Shown one piece after another: positions 60,674-64,000 of a stretch of DNA of 64,000 nt. The position numbers and the translations under genes are program-made. The stretch is taken from NCBI GenBank assembly GCA_932294295.1, contig OW028574.1, forward strand, positions 53,814,797 to 53,878,796, in the 5' to 3' direction. Position 1 is the stretch's first letter; each line of letters starts with the position of its first letter. The DNA comes from Alitta virens (Eukaryota; Annelida; Polychaeta; Phyllodocida; Nereididae). Below the pieces are notes generated by a model. It ran no database searches. It saw nothing but the letters and a program-made list of their open reading frames with translations, and was not told where the DNA came from.

Positions 60674-63600
60674 ATTGACATGATATCATCATAATTGATA
60701 CATGGGTCAAACATACAAATAACATACAGTAATAATATACAATAATACAGTACTTTTACAGTAATAAGAAAATAATACTAAAAGTGTTAAGCTAACAGTC
60801 TATATTAAATGTTGTAACTATGTATTTTACAGCAAGTTGGTCCCGGTTGTGACTAGTAAAAATACTAATAATACAAATAAAAAAAAACAGACAAATATAT
60901 ACTGCTTGTCCCAGTGGTTTAACCAATCTGGCTATCCATGTATGGTTTATAAATAATAGTATGCGGAGCCCAGGGAAAGAAAACAAAAAAAAAAACTAAA
61001 ATAAATAAATTTATAGGACAGGGTTTAGAATTATGCCAAGAGCATTAATTACACCTGCTTATATAGAGAATATAAAGAACATTTGCATTTTCAAGTTAAA
61101 CATACAAATTATTCACATGTATGAACATGATTTTGTATGATCTCAAGCAAGTGTGAAATACATGTATTATATACTTGATAGGTTTTGGGCTAATAAAATG
61201 AAATTATAACCTCGACACTCTGTTGTCTCTGTGTCATACACACCTTCAGCGAAAGGTAACAACAATTCTGCCAGCTGTAGTGCACCACTGTTGTGGGCTC
61301 CAATCTTGTATTTTGCAAAACTCGGGTCTCCTTTTTTGGATATGAAAACCAGGGCTTCTCCGTTGCCAAAGGAATTGACATTCACTCCCAAGGCACTCAA
61401 TGATGTACGGTAAGTGGATTTGTGGTCATCGAAGTCTGAGGATGTTGCTCCTATAGCTATTGTGCCTATAAAATGAATTAAAACATCAACAGTCATACGA
61501 GCAAAACTATTCAGGTGATATCACAAATGCCTACCTTCCTTCTAAAAGAAGGTTGGTGTGAGATCATGTAAAGCCCTAGCATACTCTGGTACTGGATACT
61601 ATAATAAGTATATCTGCTATTTGCAGTACACTGCTTCACATCCTCCAGGCCTCCACCTTACATCCAATTGCACTGACTTGGAAACTAATCTCATAGACTT
61701 GGGAGCTAAACACAAGAGAACGTCATGCAAGTCCAATTGAAATTGTGCACAGAGTCAGAACATGACATCACTTTAGGTCTTGTCTGCTAATTCTTTTGTA
61801 CTCTTTGAATTGCTTACCAAGTTTCTCATAAAACTTGGAAACTGTAAACAATCAAACAGATAACACCTGTATACAATAAAACAATCTAACAAAGCAAAAT
61901 TTTTACAGCATGACCAACAAACCTGCACTGAGACTGTTTAAGTAATTGTCAAACCCAACAGCCCCTGAAGAATCGGATGCAAACTTCCTGGAGTTCATCA
62001 TTGTACACCCTTGGTCAGTCATAATCAAAGTGGCCAGTGTAATGCCTGAAGGAAGTGACCAAGATTCTGCAGAGTGACCATTGACTGCCACTAAAGATGT
62101 TTGATCATCCGGATTTCCAAAACCAATCAACTCCACTGCACAACCTGGGGATAGAGACAGTGTTTAAAGCTGTATATGTTATGGCAATTATGACAATATT
62201 TTTGCTTTAGTATTTAAGAATTGTAAGTCAGTGACTAGGTTCTTAAAGTGTTCTTAAGGTATTGGTGGCCATTTTGATATGATATTGAGGACCTACAATT
62301 TACAATATAGTTTGAAACAGCTGGAATTCAGCAGGCCAAAATGTCAACATACATTACCAAGGTTAGAGGATCAAAATCAACTTTAGCTATTGTCTGTTTG
62401 AAATTTTGATACCGTCTAATGCAAAATGCCTTTTGGTGTCTTCATTTCTTAAAATATCAATTGGCTATTATTAATAGACATGGCTGTTGTCCATTTACTT
62501 ATGAATATTTGACAATTTTCAGAAAGGTTGACACCCTCAAAGACAAATGTGTATGAGGAGAGGTACAAGAGATGATTTATTTTTCAAATGATTTATTCAT
62601 TAATTGTTAAATTTTATCGACCCAAGAAACGTTATCCTGCATGGGACAAACTTTTAAAGTCATGATCACACAAACTTTTCGTAGCATATTGATACATATA
62701 TCTTATATACACATATTCACTCACCCTTGTCGAATGGTAGACCAGAGCCACACCCATATATTTCAAACCTCATGCAACAAGATACTTCACACTCTGTGGG
62801 TTCAATCCTCACAAATCGGGCTGAGATTTTTGGTCGAAACCAGTGCATCATTAGGTCATCCCGGTTAGCATTTCCCTCAAATATCTGGAATATTTTAGAC
62901 ATGGTTGGTATATGGTGTGCAATGAGGAAGTGTTGCAAACAACCAGATTCACTAAAGATGTCTTCAATGTGAGTCCTAAGTTACGTGAAAGACCCGACGC
63001 TCTCATGGAAATGTGAGAGCGCAGTTGTTTGCTTCCGTGTGCGTACGCCATCTTGGTAAATTTCACCGGTTACTTTCAGGATACTCTACCAGTTTTGACA
63101 AATAACATGAGATATATTTTGCCTTTGATGATAATCGGTACAGTAAATAGAAAATATTTCATCTATGGTGAGGTTCTATTGTAGGCCTATGTTGGTTCAA
63201 CATTCAGTAGCTCCTCAAGGCTAGATTCGACTCCTGCATATCTTAAGAACTACGGGAAGATATAAGAACTATGCCCACCCCTATACAAGCTCATCATTAA
63301 GACCAACAATTTTGCCGAATTATTGGTTTAAATGGTGAAGTGGTACCATTGTGCCAGTGTAACTTGGTTTAAGAGAACCAGTTAACTTTTAATGCTTAAG
63401 TGTGCTTAATAGTGTAGTTGTCTTAAGGGGGAGTTGCACCTATATGTCCTCACAGCCTTAGGGCAAATTGATCTTGTATCAGAGTGGTCGATTCTTGTGT
63501 GTAGAAATACCATACATCTGAGAATATGTTATTGATGATGTGTTCTATATTTACTTATTTGTGAATATACTTCAGTAATGACCCCTCTGGTCGTGCAAAC

Positions 63601-63995
63601 AAAGTAATGGACAATATTCAGAAAACGTTTACTCTATGCTCTTGAGCGTTGGAGTGGATTATGTGAATGATGATTGGTATTTGTATTGCATATGTAGTTG
63701 TTGATTGTGCTCACATACTGGCATGATTAGGCATATCAATACTTTCGTGATGCCATAATGGAAGACCAAAATACACATCATTAAACTATCGACCGTGATC
63801 TGTTTGATTGGATCTATTACTGGAATGATATATATATTTGTATACCCTTTGTCTGCCCCATTGATCTAGTATTGGTGTCCAGTAAATACTGTTGTTGCTG
63901 ATCAATAACTTGAACTTCTTGACGAAGCAGTTTTCTGTAAGCGAGCTTCCTTGTGTGACGATTCTGTTGATGTTCGTGACACGCCTCAAATCAGT
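24187..63995 (-). CDS. Giant polycystin-1-family receptor/channel with lectin-type ectodomain (57 exons; N-terminus beyond right edge)
   Basis: I join 57 exons into one gene of about 5,270 residues in the window; the exon list is divided among the domain entries below. Reasons for one gene: the reading frame and exon phases run unbroken from 63995 to the stop at 24187, all 17 junctions between ectodomain modules are phase 1, and I see no stop, signal peptide or polyA site between modules. The C-terminal half (PKD repeats, REJ, GAIN-like region, PLAT, TOP domain, 11 membrane segments) is the polycystin-1/PKDREJ family core. The N-terminal half is built of carbohydrate-binding and adhesion modules not found in vertebrate PKD1. 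Vertebrate PKD1 also has a C-type lectin and PKD repeats, and sea urchin sperm REJ proteins combine lectin, EGF and REJ domains. Likely a plasma or ciliary membrane receptor that joins ligand recognition to a channel subunit. The chance that the 5' part belongs to a separate gene is small but needs RNA data. Confidence 0.85.
28000..29532 (-). other. Polycystin exons 29362-29532, 29027-29187, 28000-28741: PLAT domain and membrane segments 2-5
   Basis: RYEIHVYTG opens the PLAT/LH2 fold, with NFGRGDINFFLL, LMSIRIWHDGSG...GWFLDKVVI and NHWWVFHNNKWL as in other polycystins. Four hydrophobic segments follow (CLAILYLTMITNAMWY, SLIVIPPILLITIFF, WFLVVIAVLASALFTIFYAL, and FLSFFESVMVIQPV running into the next exon). 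PLAT domains bind lipids or proteins on the cytoplasmic side. Confidence 0.93.
29838..29925 (+). repeat. Tail fragment of tRNA-derived SINE family
   Basis: Matches the 3' half of the copy at 57528-57740: GGTCCCTGCCTGTCCTAATTA, a CAG...GCA/GCAA..AATACAGGACGTA step and AGCCCTAATCAC. Confidence 0.7.
30067..30300 (-). other. Polycystin exon 30067-30300: degenerate GPS and first membrane segment
   Basis: Family members usually read C-x-CNHLTSFG before the first helix, with cleavage at HL|T/S. This exon reads FKSNLFGSLGAG (NLF codons 30250-30258): no cysteine, no His, no cleavable Thr/Ser. PNTIDFSNLFDNF, normal for polycystins after the GPS, follows. The helix VVATVIGFILLYIPLLIYC is membrane segment 1. 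Confidence 0.85.
30693..34183 (-). other. Polycystin exons 34127-34183 to 30693-30814: GAIN-like region with mucin-like stretch and furin-type site
   Basis: Exons 34127-34183, 33896-34027, 33307-33400, 32945-33015, 32795-32839, 32638-32694, 32151-32393, 31117-31873, 30693-30814 form the helical then beta parts that precede the first membrane segment in adhesion-type receptors and polycystins. Exon 31117-31873 has an RKKR furin-type motif (31742-31753) and a Thr-rich O-glycosylation-like run. The last exon carries KWDEENEIW, the relic of the GPS start. Confidence 0.75.
34406..34715. mobile_element. MITE-like element with TIRs, ~310 bp, in a polycystin intron
   Basis: The ends form an inverted repeat AAAGGGGCGTTCACA...TGTGAACGCCCCTTT, which extends with gaps for ~45 bp (TGTCACGT..., AGACCTAC...). 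The TIR start resembles that of the PIF/Harbinger-like element at 20022 (AGGGGGTTTCACAC). No clean target duplication remains (CAA versus TTA). Confidence 0.7.
36636..36720 (-). repeat. Reverse-oriented SINE family fragment
   Basis: The reverse complement reads GGATAAAACAGC...-type family sequence: TATTTCTGCACC..GTGGGCT, CAATGAG-C-AAGGATAAAACAGC are the opposite strand of the copies at 37318 and 52214. Confidence 0.65.
37318..38000 (+). repeat. SINE copy split by a nested insertion (37434-37960)
   Basis: The head 37318-37433 matches other copies up to GTGCAGAAATA. The missing tail (CAGGATGTAAAGCCCCAATCAC) resumes at ~37965. The inserted 0.5 kb starts with (GACA)n at 37434-37452 and is followed by AAAATATTTATTTT, which in reverse looks like a retroelement 3' end with AATAAA and a simple-repeat tail. 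AATA flanks both sides as a possible target duplication. Confidence 0.65.
38648..41495 (-). other. Polycystin exon 38648-41495 (2,848 nt): PKD repeats and start of REJ domain
   Basis: One long exon without introns. At least four PKD (Ig-like) repeats can be seen, for example WDWIGG...HSYHDFGNYTM, VIYDIDFGDGEF...YQLIGNYTINVTAWN and FLWDMGDN...YETWGVFTVTVFAFN. Many N-x-S/T sites occur. The last ~300 residues begin the REJ module (CLVPNI..., FTWTCERVNG, FHFTVTVRKDTR). PKD repeats are mechanically strong beta modules in polycystin-1. Large unsplit exons are also seen in vertebrate PKD1. Confidence 0.93.
41779..43829 (-). other. Polycystin exons 43377-43829, 42689-43129, 41779-42234: three tandem ~150-residue Cys-containing beta repeats
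   Basis: Each repeat is one exon of 441-456 nt between phase-1 introns. Each has a long beta-strand-like stretch and then a common tail: C-x(4-6)-(Y/H/F)-x-C-(V/F/L)-L-like, an N- or D-rich turn, a C (SCFDL, QCYLL, ICLNA) and a last C (NCNPG, DCEPG, NCEG). I do not recognise the domain; an Ig- or cadherin-like fold is possible. The third copy contains RRKR at 42023-42034. Confidence 0.7.
43182..43385. repeat. 68-bp tandem repeat, about 3 copies, containing a splice donor
   Basis: The word GATAATGC recurs at 43213, 43281 and 43349, a constant 68-bp step, with high identity between units. Each unit includes, on the minus strand, AATCC(A/G)GGTAAA, which in the innermost copy is the real exon end and 5' splice site (exon ends 43377). 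The other two are intronic copies of that donor. Confidence 0.85.
44078..44224 (-). other. Polycystin exon 44078-44224: EGF-like module
   Basis: Six cysteines in about 45 residues (DQCGWNKECTEEYSECIP...FTCQCRYYYKD...QCVPC), one exon between phase-1 introns. It separates the lectin-type half from the repeat/PKD half. Confidence 0.6.
44597..45201 (-). other. Polycystin exons 44989-45201 and 44597-44824: fucolectin-like (FTP) F5/8C domain
   Basis: Begins INLASNRKTW, with AVDGK, a DPWFLVDLKRQYEVTQVRLLN core and a LTLCEISVHSD end, which are the landmarks of eel-fucolectin/tachylectin-4 domains. The fucose-binding residues were not checked. Confidence 0.8.
45585..46541 (-). other. Polycystin exons 46107-46541 and 45585-45758: fibrinogen-related domain
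   Basis: WTVIMRHETPSFAF...W--Y--GFG, then YYIGN, LLRIDFYATDGRFY, FSTYDNDNSNNNCA and GGWWYNDNPNCM make a complete C-terminal fibrinogen fold. The DND calcium loop and the Cys pair around it are kept. Ficolin- and tachylectin-type members of the family recognise acetylated sugars. Confidence 0.88.
46811..48470 (-). other. Polycystin exons 48304-48470, 47794-47814, 47552-47704, 46811-46955: F5/8C domain 7 with a 21-nt microexon
   Basis: Four exons form one discoidin domain: GYWTPFW | FYGGYLE | VRTAVPMTVTRLLMIGTT... | ...KYFRFTVEDF...VQFELFGC. The second exon is only 21 nt, in frame, with good GT..AG borders. Without it the first strand of the fold would be cut. Confidence 0.75.
48668..48830. 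repeat. Intronic dispersed repeat, copy 1
   Basis: Shares TTATCTGTTTGATTGTTTA, ATTCTTTTGTACTCTT and GCAGACAAGACATGAAGTGATGTCAT-type ends with 61766-61868, partly in opposite orientation. A palindromic centre (AAGTTTTCCATGAAACTTGG) suggests a MITE. Confidence 0.55.
49120..49380 (-). other. Polycystin exon 49120-49380: PAN/apple domain 2
   Basis: One exon between phase-1 introns, with TTECLQACVDGKF, SCISVIYMKHNNTCWLI and GYDYWEV, a clear PAN/apple signature. It sits directly after lectin domain 2, as in the first copy. Confidence 0.75.
49475..49528 (+). repeat. 31-bp direct repeat, two copies
   Basis: CCGTTACAACGCTTGTTCAG plus TGC occurs at 49475 and 49506. It lies in the intron between PAN domain 2 and lectin domain 2. 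Confidence 0.8.
49645..50010. repeat. GC-rich insert ending in a long hairpin
   Basis: From ~49660 the base composition rises, with a small stem GCCGGTGC-TTT-GCACCGG near 49762-49780. At 49878-50008 two ~55-bp arms are inverted copies of each other (AGAGCAGAGAGAGCTGCTCC...GACGTCATGTGAATG and its reverse complement) around a ~17-bp loop. Repetitive origin is likely; open frames crossing it are not credible genes. Confidence 0.6.
50014..50220. mobile_element. Hairpin MITE-like element, ~75-bp inverted arms
   Basis: Begins TGTTTCAGACAA and ends TTGTCTGAAACA, with the arms matching through TGGTGTCCATC and AAATCAGCCAAGATAT. It directly adjoins the hairpin at 49878-50008. No target duplication is clear. 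Confidence 0.7.
50754..50874. mobile_element. 121-bp palindromic MITE-like element
   Basis: Starts ACCCAGATAGCATTCCAAAT and ends with its reverse complement ATTTGGAATGCTATCTGGGT; flanks are AT-rich (TTATA and AATAA). Confidence 0.75.
50921..51072. mobile_element. 152-bp palindromic MITE-like element
   Basis: ACATGGCCAA at the left is matched by TTGGCCATGT at the right, and the arms share GTGCCACGTG and GTTTTCCATGCG words in reverse complement. It lies 46 bp from the previous palindrome. Confidence 0.7.
51579..52126 (-). other. Polycystin exons 51816-52126 and 51579-51705: divergent F5/8C-like domain 6
   Basis: A Ser/Thr-rich opening leads to SLTLDLASVYYIYQIGVSG and MRYLKLSVTPV, a weak discoidin pattern. 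It has two exons, like domain 3, and sits in the same place in the duplicated block. Confidence 0.55.
52210..52345 (+). repeat. SINE family copy in intron of F5/8C domain 5/6
   Basis: Reads GTCGAGCCTAAGTTGGATGG, TCATCCTTCGTCTCATTGCC, AATTAGCCCAACTGATGCAG, then AGGACGTAAAGCCCTAATCAC and a (CA)n tail, the full 3' portion of the family. Confidence 0.8.
53075..53360 (+). repeat. Dispersed repeat with 'GGATTTGGATGAAATTTG' core
   Basis: Contains AGGATATCTCAAAAAGTTATG, GGATGGATTTGGATGAAATT and repeated GGATC(C/T)GGA words, a composition unlike the rest of the intron. I recognise it as interspersed-repeat type but cannot name the family. Confidence 0.45.
53420..53935. repeat. Degenerate TTGGCC-rich tandem/palindromic repeat, ~0.5 kb
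   Basis: Words such as TTGGGCCAAC, TTAGGCCAAC, TGTTGGCCAA and GGGCCAACTTTGAGTTA recur every 20-60 bp with much variation. Three of the longer units contain CAACTTTGAGTT and a (C/G)GCCATCG(G/T) word, suggesting an older ~100-120-bp unit. Confidence 0.6.
54656..55628 (-). other. Polycystin exons 55462-55628, 54925-55080, 54656-54821: F5/8C domain 4
   Basis: Three exons, with GWKASAYDIPLREWVQ, then VHVNEFIIQGPGTSEDGS, then TFRLVPN and a RIDLGGCP end. It occupies the place after the lectin-PAN pair, like domain 7 in the second copy. Confidence 0.8.
55750..55870. repeat. Dispersed repeat also found at 35081-35165
   Basis: AGACCCTCTCCTGC, GAGGGTCT and GGAGCAACGATCCTGGTGGGGGAGCAA-type words are shared with 35081-35165. 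Both are intronic and unrelated to the flanking exons. Confidence 0.5.
56066..56329 (-). other. Polycystin exon 56066-56329: PAN/apple-like domain 1
   Basis: A single exon bounded by phase-1 introns. Cysteines follow the apple pattern: CLERCR in the middle, SCLCYY after it, and a closing FCR. PAN/apple domains mediate protein or glycan contacts. A WSC domain was considered but the Y-GC-Y start is missing. Confidence 0.6.
56571..57375 (-). other. Polycystin exons 57198-57375 and 56571-56773: C-type lectin domain 1
   Basis: Starts RCPTGMIEDQGSCFYI and continues to FIGLEK-SGVWKWSDGTP and a late C...C pair, the long-form CTLD pattern. The EPN/QPD and WND calcium-sugar motifs are absent, so classical calcium-dependent sugar binding is unlikely. 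The inner intron is phase 2, as in lectin domain 2. Confidence 0.85.
57528..57740 (+). repeat. Most complete copy of a tRNA-derived SINE family
   Basis: The head has a tRNA A-box-like CTAGCTCTGTGGTAGCGC and a B box GGGTTCTATTCCCG about 35 bp later, as in Pol III promoters. A unique body (GTTGGATGGCTG, CATCTCATTGCAATGGTCCC) and a tail (AATACAGGAGGTAAAGCCCT) follow. Fragments at 29838, 36636, 37318 and 52210 share the body and tail. Confidence 0.8.
58312..59083 (-). other. Polycystin exons 58836-59083 and 58312-58447: divergent F5/8C-like domain 3
   Basis: Two exons with a galactose-binding-like pattern (VLIDLKMLHYITQLVLYLS, then a second exon ending ...LLIELPSV). It lacks the LGM start and final GC. 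Its two-exon structure matches domain 6 in the second copy of the block. Confidence 0.55.
59130..59405 (+). repeat. Probable second SINE-type repeat ending GGCGTTAAACAATAAC(ACCT)n
   Basis: A GC-richer segment ends TCAGGTGCTGATGAGGCGTT, AAACAATAAC and a (CCTA)n run. The ending with a short simple repeat is SINE- or LINE-like. No A/B boxes were recognised. Confidence 0.4.
59631..60297 (-). other. Polycystin exons 59978-60297 and 59631-59772: F5/8C domain 2
   Basis: A textbook discoidin domain: LGMRSGFIGVNQLK start, GAWNADDPEMWYQVDL core with IIIQGSATE, and a RAIRILPV...ALRFELQGY end. The intron found after WFQ in the related domain 5 is absent here, because WYQVDL is read through. Confidence 0.9.
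60626..60668. repeat. (TA)n microsatellite
   Basis: About 21 TA units in an unbroken run, followed by ATTTTATTGACATGA, which could be a retroelement 3' end in reverse. Confidence 0.9.
61211..62144 (-). other. Polycystin exons 61923-62144 and 61211-61465: ILEI/FAM3-type (GG) domain
   Basis: A ~150-residue domain: a VELIGFGNP start, DQGC...R-FD-like strand, then LSAGTIAIGATSSDFDDH and a second half with LSALGV, FGNGEALVFISKKGD. This is the pattern of ILEI domains known from FAM3 cytokines and from large extracellular proteins such as PKHD1L1 relatives. Glycan binding is suspected for the family. Assigned from pattern memory, so moderately sure. Confidence 0.65.
61766..61868. repeat. Intronic dispersed repeat, copy 2
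   Basis: Partner of 48668-48830: CATCACTTTAGGTCTTGTCT, GCTAATTCTTTTGTACTCTT and CAATCAAACAGATAAC are shared, some in reverse complement. It lies in the intron of the ILEI domain region. Confidence 0.55.
62725..63995 (-). other. Polycystin exons 63846-63995 and 62725-62884: F5/8C (discoidin) domain 1, partial
   Basis: The exons give the later two thirds of a discoidin fold: a DL-RV-I-I-TQG strand pair, then ARFVRIEP and a closing C-C-MRFEIYGC, the usual end of F5/8C domains. The first third lies off the window. F5/8C domains bind glycans or phospholipids. Confidence 0.8.
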
Positions 63996-64000
63996 CTGAA

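Noticed and set aside
1..64000. CRISPR arrays, operons, Shine-Dalgarno sites, rRNA genes
   Set aside because: The window is animal nuclear DNA; the regular repeats present are SINEs, MITEs or tandem duplications, not spacer arrays.

Overview
The window is nuclear DNA of an invertebrate metazoan. It is AT-rich, its genes are split into many exons with GT..AG introns, its proteins are animal-specific, and it carries SINEs and MITE-like transposons. A marine bilaterian with extensive extracellular domain shuffling fits best. A deuterostome such as a hemichordate is my guess, but the sequence does not settle it. I rebuilt the gene models by hand, exon by exon. Every exon length agrees with the reading phase of its neighbours.

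Left third (1-18.9 kb): BROX, 11 exons on +, complete, encodes a BRO1-domain protein of the ESCRT-III/ALIX type ending in a CaaX box. Next is a small gene on -, three exons and 145 residues, that resembles CIMIP1 (C20orf85/LLC1), a ciliary microtubule inner protein. ZC3H14, 17 exons on + and 671 residues, encodes the five-CCCH-finger poly(A)-RNA-binding protein. The CIMIP1-like gene and ZC3H14 start head to head with 204 bp between their ATGs. Two RFX X-box-like palindromes lie 0.35-1.1 kb beyond the 3' end of the ciliary gene.

Middle (18.9-24.2 kb): mostly non-coding. It holds a 649-bp PIF/Harbinger-like MITE with a TAA target duplication, one orphan terminal-exon ORF (21.2-21.8 kb) with two PP1 docking motifs (GILR and RVSF), and a diverged tandem duplication of about 0.4 kb.

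Right two thirds (24.2-64 kb, - strand): one giant polycystin-1-family gene. I place 57 exons and about 5,270 residues, and the N-terminus lies beyond the right edge. From N to C the order is: F5/8C - ILEI - F5/8C - divergent F5/8C - C-type lectin - PAN/apple - F5/8C - F5/8C - divergent F5/8C - C-type lectin - PAN/apple - F5/8C - fibrinogen-related - fucolectin-like F5/8C - EGF - three tandem Cys-containing beta-type repeats - PKD repeats and REJ (2.85-kb exon) - GAIN-like region - 11-TM polycystin with PLAT and TOP domains and an ion pore. All extracellular modules sit between phase-1 introns, the mark of exon shuffling, and a five-domain block is duplicated. The GPS autoproteolysis site is degenerate while two furin-type sites are present, and the pore filter reads LGN where polycystin-2 has LGD. 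The protein looks like a lectin-rich adhesion/recognition receptor joined to a channel-like module. It is the most unusual object in the window.

Introns of the giant gene carry a tRNA-derived SINE family (five copies or fragments), MITE-like hairpins, a TTGGCC-rich degenerate repeat, and a 68-bp tandem repeat that copies a splice donor.
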